64,000 nt of DNA from Deltaproteobacteria bacterium (lineage in GTDB: Bacteria > Desulfobacterota > Binatia > HRBIN30 > CADEER01): contig JAJCZJ010000019.1 in assembly GCA_029262455.1 (NCBI GenBank), positions 36,753 through 100,752 of the forward strand. The letters are read 5' to 3'. Numbering within the stretch: the stretch's first letter is position 1; each line of letters opens with the position of its first letter. A program made the translations under genes and the position numbers. This document shows positions 24,667 through 34,469 of this stretch, piece by piece. Below the pieces are notes generated by a model. It did not search any database, was not told the DNA's origin, and saw only the letters and a program-made list of their open reading frames with translations.

Positions 24667-26877
24667 ATGACGAGACTTCATAGCGAGCGCGGGGCGGCGC
24701 TGTTGACCGCCTTGATCTTGATGGGTGCTCTGAGCGCCATCGCAACGGTACACGCTCTCAACGTGCGAGCCTCGTTGCGGTTGCGCGGGGCAACGGCAGA
24801 GCGGCGTGTCGGCTACTACGCCGCCGAGGGTGGGCTCAACGTCGGGATGACGCGTTTTGCGAACATCTTTCGCGATGGTCACACGCCCCAAGCGGGCGAC
24901 TTCAATCAGTCCTTTACGCTCGACGATCACGAAGTTTCGATGACGCTGTCAACGGTCAGCGGCTGTGACCCGTGTGCGCCGACGCGGATTCCAATCGGCG
25001 AAGTTTTTGCCGGGCTGAATACCTTGCCGTACCGCTACACCGTACACTCGGAGTCGGAGCGCAATACGGGTGATACCGCGGCCCATGTCGCTGGCGAATT
25101 CGATATTCACAACATTCCGATCTTCCAGTTCCTCGCTTTCATCGATTCGCACCTATTCGTCATGCCGCTCAAGGACATGGAGTTGCACGGCCGGCTCCAC
25201 ACGAATGGCAATCTGTATATTCAGCCCGATGCCTTGCTCGAAATCGAGGATCTACCTGGCGTTATCAGCAACGTACAGGTTACCTCGGTCGGCGATATCT
25301 TTCGCGGCGGCCGCAAGTACGATGCGTCGTGGCGCTGCTGGGGCGATGCCTTCATCGACAAGAACGAAGATGTCGTCGCGCCGCTGGGAGATCTCGACCC
25401 GTTGGAGCTCAAGTGTGCCACGACTTCGGCGTTACCGGATTCGACGCTCGACAACTGGCTCGGGACGATCAACTCCGGTGTGAACAACATCGTAACTCCA
25501 TCGGTCGATATCTTCGACAGACTCACAGGCTCGTACTGGCAGAGCGCCGATTTGCGCATCGTGTTGCGCGTGGATACGCCGCTCAATCCGGGGATCAATT
25601 TTGCGGATGGCGATCTTTGCCCGACTGGCCCCGCTCCTGGGCCGACCGCCGGGTTGCACTTGATCGAGGTGCAGAACCTGAGTGGTGCGCAGGACGTCGC
25701 GAAGACGCGGCAACTTTGGCGCTTCATGTGTGAGAAGCGAGGTGCGTTGTTCTATACCGACGTGCCAGCGCCGGCACCGATTCCACCGACGAATGCTGTG
25801 GCTGGGGCGGGCCAGTATGCGCCCCCCTTCAATCCGGGGAATGTGTACCGTCGCGTCGGTGAGGATACGTCTGGGGACGGCGTGATCAACGCAACGGACA
25901 GCAACGAGGAAATCTGCCCGACCGGGGGAGCGGCGTCGCCGGCGCCACCGTGGAGTATCCCGGCTTATTGCCCGGCCTGGCCGAATAACCCCACTACCAC
26001 CGTTACTCCGAATCGCTGGTATCAGGACATGGACTACCGCCGGGGAGGTTTCTGGAATCACCGTGAGCAGCAGTGGATGTATCTGCTCAACCTGAATCTA
26101 CGGGCGTTGATCGAGTGGAACCAGATCAACGGCGACGTGTTGTATCCGCACGGCGACGAGAGCGATGGTGGCTTGGTCCTGTTCATGTCCGTGCAGGGCC
26201 CGCTCTCGAATGGAATGAACAATTACGGCATTCGGGTCTTCGACTCGGCAGACTTGGATACGACCAACGCGGTTTTTGCGCCGGGTGCGGCGGATCCGAC
26301 GGGCGTTTCGGTGGTCAGTGATCAGGCCGCGATCGTTCAGGGAAACTTCAATACGGTGGACAAGTTCCCTGCTGCGGTGATGGCAGACGCGGTTCACATC
26401 TTGTCTCAGGGGTGGGAGGTGCCTTCCGCGGTGACTGTGCCGCCGACAGATAACGATCTCAAGAGTGTCTTTCTTCTTTCATCCGATGTTCGGAACGTTC
26501 CAGCCCAAGACTTCCCGGGCACCGGGACGTTCAATGGTCCGAATGACCTCGGTATCAACGCCGCGTTTCTCTTCGGGCTCGGACCGAGCACTCTCGACGA
26601 CGATTGGTATAACGGCGGTCTCGAGAACTTTGCCCGCACTTTGGAGAGTTGGGAGAACCGCACGTTGAACTACCTTGGATCTTACGTCAGCCTCGGTCCG
26701 GCGCAGCACAAGCTCAATAACTGGGCCTGTGGCTCGGGTGACTCCTGCAATATCTATGAGCCGCCGACGCGGTTGTTCGACTACGACACTGACTTCGACA
26801 TGGTCGAGAACCTGCCGCCGATGACGCCGCGTTTCGTGTACCTGCAGCAGCGCATGTATACGCGATTCTACGATTAG
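24667..26877 (+). CDS. Very large PilX/GspK-like minor pilin (operon 1)
   Basis: 736 residues from ATG 24667, which gives a nine-residue leader (a GTG at 24646 directly after the previous stop is an alternative). ERGAALLTALILMGALSAIATVHAL is a PilX-type N-terminus lacking Glu5 (Thr at that position), as in GspK/PilX that cap the complex. YYAAEGGLNVGMTRFA follows. The large body includes HGRLHTNGNLYIQPDALLEIEDLP and a DTSGDGVINATDSNE EF-hand-like loop. Standard PilX proteins are about 170-200 residues, so this carries an extra region of several hundred residues, perhaps an adhesin or tip domain. Confidence 0.72.
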   Translation: MTRLHSERGAALLTALILMGALSAIATVHALNVRASLRLRGATAERRVGYYAAEGGLNVGMTRFANIFRDGHTPQAGDFNQSFTLDDHEVSMTLSTVSGCDPCAPTRIPIGEVFAGLNTLPYRYTVHSESERNTGDTAAHVAGEFDIHNIPIFQFLAFIDSHLFVMPLKDMELHGRLHTNGNLYIQPDALLEIEDLPGVISNVQVTSVGDIFRGGRKYDASWRCWGDAFIDKNEDVVAPLGDLDPLELKCATTSALPDSTLDNWLGTINSGVNNIVTPSVDIFDRLTGSYWQSADLRIVLRVDTPLNPGINFADGDLCPTGPAPGPTAGLHLIEVQNLSGAQDVAKTRQLWRFMCEKRGALFYTDVPAPAPIPPTNAVAGAGQYAPPFNPGNVYRRVGEDTSGDGVINATDSNEEICPTGGAASPAPPWSIPAYCPAWPNNPTTTVTPNRWYQDMDYRRGGFWNHREQQWMYLLNLNLRALIEWNQINGDVLYPHGDESDGGLVLFMSVQGPLSNGMNNYGIRVFDSADLDTTNAVFAPGAADPTGVSVVSDQAAIVQGNFNTVDKFPAAVMADAVHILSQGWEVPSAVTVPPTDNDLKSVFLLSSDVRNVPAQDFPGTGTFNGPNDLGINAAFLFGLGPSTLDDDWYNGGLENFARTLESWENRTLNYLGSYVSLGPAQHKLNNWACGSGDSCNIYEPPTRLFDYDTDFDMVENLPPMTPRFVYLQQRMYTRFYD

Positions 26878-26899
26878 CAGCGGTAACCAATTGGCCAGC

Positions 26900-26945
26900 G
26901 AGCCGCGGTGTTCCATGGTGCGCGGCTCGGCAGGCGCCTCGCGCT
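26900..26945 (-). repeat. Dispersed 'GAAGCTCCTGC' element, copy 2 (inverted)
   Basis: On the minus strand it reads GCGAGGCGCCTGCCGAGCCG followed by the loop and CGGCTCG; the arms GAGCCGCG and CGCGGCTC (26900-26907 with 26921-26928) pair perfectly. It matches copy 1 at 14762 in order and stem position. It lies just 3' of the PilX stop and could serve as a terminator. Confidence 0.55.
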
Positions 26946-27037
26946 GCGTGGCTTTTGGTGACGTTCGAGTGGCGGTCGAAGTAGCGAGCGGTCGAGCGAG
27001 TGGTGTGCAACGCCGCAGGAGCACGGGCCTCTCCCTG

Positions 27038-28051
27038 CTATCGGTACGTATAGTTCGTTGTCGAGCGGTTGGAGTCTCTTACCTTGAGGATTCCTTCTTC
27101 TCGTTCGATGTCGAGGGAGAAAACGCGGAGCGATTCGATTCGGTGTGGGACGAGAGTTTCGGCCTCGGTATCGACAATGAGCTGGGTGGTTGCTTCGACG
27201 CCCGCCAACTTCGGTGGACCGTCGGGACCCCAGTCTTCGACGCCGAGCATCTTGCCCAGGTTTGGGGTGATTGCTTCGCGCAGAGCCTGCTGATCGGGTT
27301 CTCTGGTTAGACTGAGGCGGACACATTGTTTCGCGCCGCTGCGCTCGCAGGTCGTAGCCCGCGACACAGCGACTTTTACCTTGCTAGCGATGGGTTTGTC
27401 GGTGAGCCCAGTGGTCGCGCTCTCTTCCTCGCGCGTTACGACTCCTCCCAGCTTGAGTTCTTGGTCGAGCCAGGTGCCGATCATGTTGCCCCACTCCGCT
27501 GCTGCTCGCGCCTTTAGGTACTGTTCGCTTGTGACTGTCTGGCCAACGGCACCAAGGGTCTGTTTTTCCTCCTCGGTCGCTGTCTCGAGTCGTTTCTCGA
27601 GTGGCAGGAGCAAGTCGCGTAGAATTTCTAAGCCCTGGACTTCTATGAGTTGGCCGGTGTTGTCCATGAGAAAACCCGGACGGTAGGCAAGGACTTTCTC
27701 GACCTCTCGGTCGATCGGTGATGCGTCGGGTCTGTTGACCTGAAATTGGTCAAATTTGGCCGCCACGCCGCGCTCGTCGTGTTGCGCGCTCATGACGTAG
27801 TTTGCAGTCATGTCTTGGGTGCGTGACTGCGGGCCGAGAGACTGGGATTTCACCGAGATTGTTCGTACCTCGGCGCGCAGTCCATCGGGCCATGCGAACT
27901 TCAGTTGGACTGGTTCACCGGAACTCTTTGGTGCGTTGCTAGTGATTGCGCCCGGCCCGGACGATTGTTGCGCCGAGCAAGCGGCGATCAAGGCAATGCT
28001 GCCCACGAATGCGGCGCGCCGAGCCTGGGAGAGTCTTCGATCTGATTCCAT
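27038..28051 (-). CDS. Lipoprotein of unknown function
   Basis: 337 residues from ATG 28051 (a longer frame starts at 28213 without an SD). The signal peptide ends with lipobox IAACS, so it is lipidated. The mature part is a predicted beta-rich soluble domain with repeated EVRTISVKSQSLG-like strands, YRPGFLMDNTGQLIEVQGLEILRDLLLPLEKRL and a C-terminal EATTQLIVDTEAETLVPHRIES region. Some DUF6263-like lipoproteins have this layout, but I cannot confirm it. It faces the first pilin operon tail to tail. Confidence 0.65.
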   Translation of the reverse strand: MESDRRLSQARRAAFVGSIALIAACSAQQSSGPGAITSNAPKSSGEPVQLKFAWPDGLRAEVRTISVKSQSLGPQSRTQDMTANYVMSAQHDERGVAAKFDQFQVNRPDASPIDREVEKVLAYRPGFLMDNTGQLIEVQGLEILRDLLLPLEKRLETATEEEKQTLGAVGQTVTSEQYLKARAAAEWGNMIGTWLDQELKLGGVVTREEESATTGLTDKPIASKVKVAVSRATTCERSGAKQCVRLSLTREPDQQALREAITPNLGKMLGVEDWGPDGPPKLAGVEATTQLIVDTEAETLVPHRIESLRVFSLDIEREEGILKVRDSNRSTTNYTYR

Positions 28052-28281
28052 GGGGCCTCGCTGTTTGGTTGGTACATGGTGTTTATGGAAACCCCAGCGT
28101 AACCGGGAACCTTTGGGAATGCCATGGAGACCCAGGCCGATCGCGTTGGCGCTCTGGACGGTGGATAAGCCCATCCAGAGACTACGGAATGCGGAGACGG
28201 GCTGCCGGATCACGGGTCGGTTCGACCACGAGCGCGTTGGGCTCCAAACCTGGACCGCCGGATTCGGGGCCGGCGTGGTGT

Positions 28282-28911
28282 TCAGCGGCTTGTAATCGAA
28301 TTGGCGAGGAATTCGCCGGCGGCCGCGGCACGCTCGTGCAGGGGGTAGTTGTCGAGGCTTACCCAGTTGAGCATGAGGACGTAGTACGCGCCGACGACCA
28401 TCTCGGTCAGAACTTCAATGTCGTAGCCGGGACGCAGCTCGGAGCGGTTGTCTTCTAAGAACTTGCGAAAGGCGTCGTGAAGGACACGGGCTTGCTCGGC
28501 GTCATCGTGGTGTAAGTAGGCGACACGTATGACCTCGAGAATCAGCTCGCGGTGCATTGGCCCCGCCTCGTCGCAGCGATCCGCGACGCGGCGAAAGAAC
28601 AGCCGCAGGCGATCGCCGGCCGATTCGGCCTCGCTTCCCAGCTCGTCGATGGTCACGAACAGCGTGTCCATGAAACTCGACGCGAGCTCGCTTACGAGGT
28701 GTTGCTTCGTGGCGAAGTGATTGAAGAAGGTCTTTTGCGCGACATCTGCGCGTTCGCAGATGTGGTCGATCTTGGTTTCCCGCGGACCCTGCTTTTCGAA
28801 CAGTTCGACAGCCGCCCTTAGGATGCGGTCGTGCACTTCGCGCTTGCGGCGTTCGCGCCGCGGCATCTCGGTGGTGGTAAGGGGGGCGATCGGTTGAGCA
28901 CGGGCAGGCAT
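28282..28911 (-). CDS. TetR-family transcriptional regulator
   Basis: 209 residues from ATG 28911. The N-terminal HTH runs about 18-65: HDRILRAAVELFEKQGPRETKIDHICERADVAQKTFFNHFATKQHLV, unmistakable TetR. The C-terminal ligand domain has no recognised pocket. No SD; the start follows a 32-bp operator directly, so the mRNA may be nearly leaderless. It is divergent from the metalloprotease gene at 29124, and the operator sits between them, indicating autoregulation and possible control of the protease. Confidence 0.9.
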   Translation of the reverse strand: MPARAQPIAPLTTTEMPRRERRKREVHDRILRAAVELFEKQGPRETKIDHICERADVAQKTFFNHFATKQHLVSELASSFMDTLFVTIDELGSEAESAGDRLRLFFRRVADRCDEAGPMHRELILEVIRVAYLHHDDAEQARVLHDAFRKFLEDNRSELRPGYDIEVLTEMVVGAYYVLMLNWVSLDNYPLHERAAAAGEFLANSITSR

Positions 28912-28918
28912 GACGGGA

Positions 28919-28950
28919 GACAAAACTTACAGTCGCCTGTAAGTTTTGTC
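28919..28950. promoter_or_regulatory. TetR operator: 14-bp inverted repeat
   Basis: GACAAAACTTACAG (28919-28932) and CTGTAAGTTTTGTC (28937-28950) are perfect arms separated by TCGC. It lies eight bases upstream of the tetR start. The size and the ACTTACAG/CTGTAAGT core are typical for a TetR dimer site. Confidence 0.82.
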
Positions 28951-29039
28951 GAGCGCTGCCGGGTGCATTGGGCGTCGCGGTTGGCGCGGAAGCACAGCGT
29001 TTCGCGCGGCAGCTGAGTTACTGTTCGCCTTAGCTCACA

Positions 29040-29050
29040 TTACAGTCGCC
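29040..29050 (+). promoter_or_regulatory. Possible second regulator half-site before the metalloprotease gene
   Basis: TTACAGTCGCC is identical to 28927-28937, the left core and spacer of the operator. It is 74 bp upstream of the protease GTG. The partner arm is missing, so binding would be weak. Confidence 0.35.
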
Positions 29051-29123
29051 AAGCGATGTTTGAATGCTACACTCCCGTGGTCCCTCGTCGGCACGAGGCG
29101 GGAAGGCGCTGGAGGAGGCCGGG

Positions 29124-32100
29124 GTGCAGGCGATTCGCTCGATTCTTGTTGGCATATGGTTGGTTGTGCTGCCGATCTCGGCCTTGGCGGTGGAACTGCT
29201 CGAGGAAATGTCGCTGCCTGACCGCGTCAGGGAGTCGACGGTCATTGTCGAGGGACGGGTCGTGGCCTCGGAAGGGTTCTGGGCTGCTGGCCGAAGCGAA
29301 ATATACACACTCCACCGGGTGGACGTTTCCAAGGATTTTGCCGGTGGTTCCGGTCCCCGCATTGAGGTGATTACACCCGGCGGTCGGGTTGGGCTGGAGA
29401 TGGCGTTGGTTCGACCGTCGCTGGAGCTAAAGGTCGGCGACGTTGGTGTGTTCCTGCTTGGTCCATCGCAAGCGGTCGTACCGACGGATCTTGGTGCGAG
29501 CCATCCAACGAGCCCGGTTGCGGGTCCGCAGGGGTTTGTCCGCTACTCAGAGGCGAGCGGAACGGCCTCTGACGTCTTTCGTTCCTATCGGAACGTAGCC
29601 ACAGACGTGCACCAGCTGATCGTCGATCAAACCGGCCGGCTACCGCTGATCGTACGTAGTTATACACTTTCCAGTGGGAGCGATGCGGCTGCGCTGAGTG
29701 GCGTCGCGGCGCCCTCGATCTCATCCTTTTCCCCCTCATCACGCCATGGCGGTGTCGGCGAGGTGTTAACGATCAACGGAAACGGCTTCGGCGCCAGTGA
29801 GGGAGTTGTCAGTTTTTCGGACGCCAACAGCGGCGGAGCGACCTTTATAGAAGCTTTGAGCACCCAAGTGCTGTCATGGAGTGACAGCCAGATCACGGTG
29901 GAGGTGCCGAGTCACGCTGGCACCGGTGTGATCCAGGTGGAGGTCAGCGGATCGCAGCCCGGGTTGTCGTCTTCGTCGCTGACGGTGCCCTGGAGCCACA
30001 CCAATGCAGTGTCGGATGCGGTTTCGCCCGGGACTTTTGTCGCCTACCAAACTCATTTGGTCAACGACAATGCGGCCGGCGGGTATGCGTTTCAGTACTT
30101 CACTGACTTTAACAACGCTTCTGCTGCTGTGGCCGCGTTTGAGCGCGCGATGGATTCTTGGATTTGCGGTACCTCTGTCAACTGGACGATTGGCAGCGCC
30201 ACCACCACGGACGTGATCGCCAGTGACGGGGTCAACGTTGTGCGGTTCGACAATGGCACGGAGTTGCCGAGCAATGTGCTGGGTCGCGCCACGAGTCGCT
30301 ACTCGGGTTGCTTCGTCGGCGGTGGGCTCGAGTGGTACGTCACGGAAGTCGACATCGTCTTCGATGACGATCGGGATTGGAACTTCTCGACCGGGTCTCC
30401 AGGTTTCATCCAATACGACTTCGAATCTGTGGCAGTACACGAGCTGGGCCACGCGCATCAGCTCGGTCATGTCATCGACAGCAGCGAAGTCATGCATTTT
30501 TCGATATCCAATGGTACGGCGCAGAGGTCCCTCAGTGTGAATGATATCGGTGGCGGCAACGACGTCATGACGCGCAGTACTGGTTCCGCCGTATGCTCCG
30601 CGAGCGTGATGGTGGCGTCTTCCGGTTGCAGCGCGAACACTCCGACCAGCACCGCGACCCTGACGCCTACCCGCACAGCGACGAGCACGCCCACAGAGGT
30701 GCCGACGAGCACGCCCACAGAGGTGCCGACGAGCACGCCCACAGAGGTGCCGACGAGCACGCCCACAGAGGTGCCGACGCATACGCCCACGAACACGGCG
30801 ACGAGCGTGCCGACGAGCACTCCGACAGAGGTGCCGACGCATACGCCGACGCGTACGCCCACGAACACGGCGACAGAGGTGCCGACGAGCACTCATACGC
30901 CGACGAGTACGGCCACGGGTACGCCCACGAACACGGCAACGAGCGTGCCGACGAGCACCCCGACGAGCACTTTGACGCACACGCCGACAAGCACTCCTAC
31001 AGATGAGCCGACGGATACCCCTAGCGGTACGCCAACAGATACGCCGACCAACACCGCAACGAGTGTTCCGACAGACACCCCGACGGGCACACCGACGCAC
31101 TCCGCGACGAGCACCTCGACGACTGTGGCGACCGATACGCCAACGGGTACGCCAACGGATACGCCAACGGATACACCGACGAACTTACCAACGGATGTCC
31201 CGGCAGACACTCCGAGGAGCACACCAACGCGTACCGCTACGAGCATTGCGACGGATGTGCCGATTGACACACCCACTAGTATGCCGGCAAACACTGCTCC
31301 GAGTGTGCCGACGGACACCCCGACGAGCACGCCTAAGCTTGCCCCGACGGACACCCCGACGAGCAGGCCGACGGGTACCCCGACGAGCACGCCGACGGAT
31401 ACAGCGATCAACGCGCCAACGGATACTCCGACGGGGACACCGACCAGTACTCCGACGGCGACGCCCACGAGTTCCGCAACCGGGACAAATACACCGACTG
31501 CAACGGCGGTGCCCACAGCGACCAGCACGGCGACTTCGACCGCCCCGCCGACTGCGACGGAGACCCCGGAGCCGATGATTTGTTCACAAGTGCCCCTGGG
31601 GGCATGCGTTTCCCCGTCGTCGAAGGGGTTGATGCTGATCAAGGACCGGACGCCGGACGCCAAGGACCTGCTCAAATTTCTCTGGAAGGGGGAGTTTGCG
31701 CTGGCGGACGTGGGGGTACCGGTAACCTCAACCGGCTACGCCATGTGCATTTATGGCACTGGAGGTTCGGTCAAGAGTTTGTCGCTGCCTGCAGAAGACC
31801 TGACCTGTGGGCGTGACGGTCTTGGTGACTGTTGGGTGGAGAAGCCGAACGGGAAGGGATTTACGTACAAAGACACCGCTACCGTCGACGGCGGCCTGGC
31901 CAAGGTGGTTCTAAAGCCAGGCCAAGATGGAAAGGCGCTGATCAGAATTCTAGCGAAGGGCGAGAATCTCAGCTCGTCGCTGACCTTGCCGGACAGCTTG
32001 CCGGTTGTTGAACAGACCGTGATTGTCCAGATCGTTCGCGACGACGACCCCGGGCAGTGTTGGCAGGCGGAATTTCCGCCGCCCTTTGACAAGAATGCGA

Positions 32101-32129
32101 CGGACCAGCTGAAGGTGAAGATTCCCTGA
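29124..32129 (+). CDS. Secreted matrixin-like metalloprotease with IPT/TIG domain, TPT stalk and C-terminal domain
   Basis: 1001 residues from GTG 29124, preferred because GGAGGAGG is five bases upstream and the result is a clean signal peptide (ISALA/VE); ATG 29064 is an alternative. An N-terminal beta domain is followed by an IPT/TIG fold ([24 protein letters not shown], about 195-285). The zincin catalytic domain has [11 protein letters not shown] (from about 439) and Met-turn VMHF. A stalk of Thr-Pro units follows (about 505-817), then a Cys-containing C-terminal domain (about 818-1001; [48 protein letters not shown]). It probably acts outside the cell, with the stalk projecting the protease. 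It is divergent from tetR. Confidence 0.82.
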   Translation: MQAIRSILVGIWLVVLPISALAVELLEEMSLPDRVRESTVIVEGRVVASEGFWAAGRSEIYTLHRVDVSKDFAGGSGPRIEVITPGGRVGLEMALVRPSLELKVGDVGVFLLGPSQAVVPTDLGASHPTSPVAGPQGFVRYSEASGTASDVFRSYRNVATDVHQLIVDQTGRLPLIVRSYTLSSGSDAAALSGVAAPSISSFSPSSRHGGVGEVLTINGNGFGASEGVVSFSDANSGGATFIEALSTQVLSWSDSQITVEVPSHAGTGVIQVEVSGSQPGLSSSSLTVPWSHTNAVSDAVSPGTFVAYQTHLVNDNAAGGYAFQYFTDFNNASAAVAAFERAMDSWICGTSVNWTIGSATTTDVIASDGVNVVRFDNGTELPSNVLGRATSRYSGCFVGGGLEWYVTEVDIVFDDDRDWNFSTGSPGFIQYDFESVAVHELGHAHQLGHVIDSSEVMHFSISNGTAQRSLSVNDIGGGNDVMTRSTGSAVCSASVMVASSGCSANTPTSTATLTPTRTATSTPTEVPTSTPTEVPTSTPTEVPTSTPTEVPTHTPTNTATSVPTSTPTEVPTHTPTRTPTNTATEVPTSTHTPTSTATGTPTNTATSVPTSTPTSTLTHTPTSTPTDEPTDTPSGTPTDTPTNTATSVPTDTPTGTPTHSATSTSTTVATDTPTGTPTDTPTDTPTNLPTDVPADTPRSTPTRTATSIATDVPIDTPTSMPANTAPSVPTDTPTSTPKLAPTDTPTSRPTGTPTSTPTDTAINAPTDTPTGTPTSTPTATPTSSATGTNTPTATAVPTATSTATSTAPPTATETPEPMICSQVPLGACVSPSSKGLMLIKDRTPDAKDLLKFLWKGEFALADVGVPVTSTGYAMCIYGTGGSVKSLSLPAEDLTCGRDGLGDCWVEKPNGKGFTYKDTATVDGGLAKVVLKPGQDGKALIRILAKGENLSSSLTLPDSLPVVEQTVIVQIVRDDDPGQCWQAEFPPPFDKNATDQLKVKIP
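30681..30776 (+). repeat. Coding minisatellite: four identical 24-bp units in the TPT stalk
   Basis: The unit ACGAGCACGCCCACAGAGGT plus GCCG occurs four times in tandem without change (30681, 30705, 30729, 30753), encoding an eight-residue Thr-Pro-Thr-Glu-Val-Pro-type unit. Related, diverged units continue to about 31570. Perfect copies imply recent expansion and possible length variation between strains. Confidence 0.9.
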
Positions 32130-32149
32130 CCGTAGCGAGCGCGACCCGC

Positions 32150-32926
<777 letters not shown>

Positions 32927-33001
32927 GGGGCGCGAGCTTAGCTCGATGATCGCGCCCTTTCTACGCCGGGGCGGTCCGTCGCCCTGGGGACTTCGCCTAT
33001 C

Positions 33002-33283
33002 TCAGTGAGGGGCCGGGCCTTCCCAAGTGCAGGAAATGCAGAGCACTTCTCCCCCGTCGTTGCCGGCGACGCGGCGCAGCGGCGCGTGACACCTGTTGCA
33101 CTGAGTCTGTTTCTCGGCGGCCGGCGCAAAGAAAAAAGTCTTCCCTTGCGATACCAGCTCGGCTGCGCCGTGCCGGTTCACCGCTTCTCGGAGGTGATCG
33201 AAGACGACTTCCCTGTCGTAGCCGTCGCGGGTCGGCAGGTGTTGGGTCCACTGCTTGCTGATGATTTTTACGCCACTTTGCAT
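33002..33283 (-). CDS. Small zinc-ribbon protein, function unknown
   Basis: 93 residues from ATG 33283, chosen for GAGGA six bases upstream; the open frame extends further 5' without an SD. The C-terminus has two Cys pairs, CNRCH and CISC, separated by about 19 residues, fitting a zinc ribbon. The N-terminal half is predicted alpha/beta (REVVFDHLREAVNRHGAAELVSQGKTFFF). No catalytic motif. It is located between xth and a CDF transporter, which is divergent from it. Confidence 0.55.
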   Translation of the reverse strand: MQSGVKIISKQWTQHLPTRDGYDREVVFDHLREAVNRHGAAELVSQGKTFFFAPAAEKQTQCNRCHAPLRRVAGNDGGEVLCISCTWEGPAPH

Positions 33284-33472
33284 TGGGTTCCTCAGATTGT
33301 CTCGAGTTCTAGTCCGATCACGTTCGTCTACGTCGACGTTGCGTATCGCTATTGATTCGACGAATTCTTTGCAGGCTCTCCCTGGAGGATGCCGCGGCGG
33401 CGCGTATTGCTGCTGGGCTCGGTGGCATCGTGCCGGATACATCGCTACGTTTGTGGACAGGAAGGAGTTGTC

Positions 33473-34417
33473 GTGCAGCAGAATCTTCAGCACAGCGTCC
33501 CGAGCGAACACCGCGAGCACGCCCGCGTCGGCGACGACGTGCGTAGAGAGCGCGCCACTTGGCGTGTGATCGCTCTTACATTTGTCATGATGCTAGCAGA
33601 GATTGCCGCAGGTCGCCTCTTCAATTCCATGGCGCTGTTGGCCGACGGGTGGCATATGGCGAGCCACGCTGCGGCGCTTGGCATCACCGCGTTTGCGTAT
33701 TCCTATGCGCGACGCCACAGCGACAACGAGCGGTATGCGTTTGGAACCTGGAAGGTAGGAGCGCTCGGCGGCTTCGCGAGTGCGATCGTATTGGGTGTCG
33801 TGGCCGTATTGTTGGCCTGGGAATCCCTGGAGCGTTTGACGCTACCGGTGTCGATCCGATTCGACGAAGCGATCGCCGTCGCGGTGGTCGGTCTCTTTGT
33901 GAACCTAGCCTCAGCTTGGATGCTGGGCGGCGACCATGGTCACGAGCACGGTGATCATCCAGATCACAACATGCGTGCGGCGTACGCGCACGTTCTCACC
34001 GATGCGTTGACGTCCGTTCTCGCCATCGCGGCTTTGTTGGCTGGACGGTTCGCGGGTCTGGTTTGGATGGATCCGCTGATGGGCGTTGTCGGTGCCCTGG
34101 TCATTGCCCGCTGGGCCGTGGGACTGATCCGCGACACGTCGCGCATCTTGCTCGATGGCGACGTCGATCCGGAGGTCGCAGCGGAGGTCAGGCAAGCGAT
34201 CGAAAGCCGTGACGACAATGAGGTTGTCGATCTACATCTGTGGAGAGTTGGACCGCGCGGGCTGTCGGCGATCATCTCCTTGGCGACCCATCACCCGCGC
34301 TCGCCGGATCACTACAAAAGCCTGGTGGCGGACGTCTTTGACCTGACCCACGTCACGGTGGAGGTGCACCGGTGTTCCGAGGCCGACTGCAACGTTCCGA
34401 GTCCCTCTCAGGGGTAA
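33473..34417 (+). CDS. Cation diffusion facilitator (DmeF/CzcD-like metal exporter)
   Basis: 314 residues from GTG 33473 with AAGGAG five bases upstream. Six transmembrane helices; helix 2 holds NSMALLADGWHMASHAAALG (the metal site D-x-x-H type) and helix 5 YAHVLTDALTSVLAI (H-x-x-x-D). Between helices 4 and 5 is a His-rich loop, GGDHGHEHGDHPDHN. The C-terminal cytoplasmic ferredoxin-like domain ends near VTVEVHR. It would export Co2+, Ni2+ or Zn2+ using proton antiport; the His-rich loop and WKVGALGGFASAI favour the DmeF subgroup (cobalt/nickel). Confidence 0.88.
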   Translation: MQQNLQHSVPSEHREHARVGDDVRRERATWRVIALTFVMMLAEIAAGRLFNSMALLADGWHMASHAAALGITAFAYSYARRHSDNERYAFGTWKVGALGGFASAIVLGVVAVLLAWESLERLTLPVSIRFDEAIAVAVVGLFVNLASAWMLGGDHGHEHGDHPDHNMRAAYAHVLTDALTSVLAIAALLAGRFAGLVWMDPLMGVVGALVIARWAVGLIRDTSRILLDGDVDPEVAAEVRQAIESRDDNEVVDLHLWRVGPRGLSAIISLATHHPRSPDHYKSLVADVFDLTHVTVEVHRCSEADCNVPSPSQG

Positions 34418-34469
34418 GACGTTTGCCGCGTTGGAGCGCGATTGGTCCAGCGAAACTCTGGAGCGCGAC

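Noticed and set aside
26479..27024. Minus-strand frame containing REAPAEPRTMEH
   Set aside because: It is antisense to the large PilX gene and reads through a dispersed repeat; no SD.
30681..30776. CRISPR-like array
   Set aside because: Repeats are contiguous without spacers, in a coding frame, and encode a Thr-Pro stalk.
30593..31578. Plus-strand frames of His/Asp/Glu- or Arg-rich repeats inside the metalloprotease gene
   Set aside because: Shifted reading of the same Thr-Pro repeat; the in-frame zincin and C-terminal domain show which frame is real.
30893..31675. Long minus-strand frame rich in Gly-Val repeats opposite the metalloprotease
   Set aside because: It is the antisense of the Thr-Pro coding repeats; the repeated codons give repeated residues in every frame. 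No start context or signal peptide fits.
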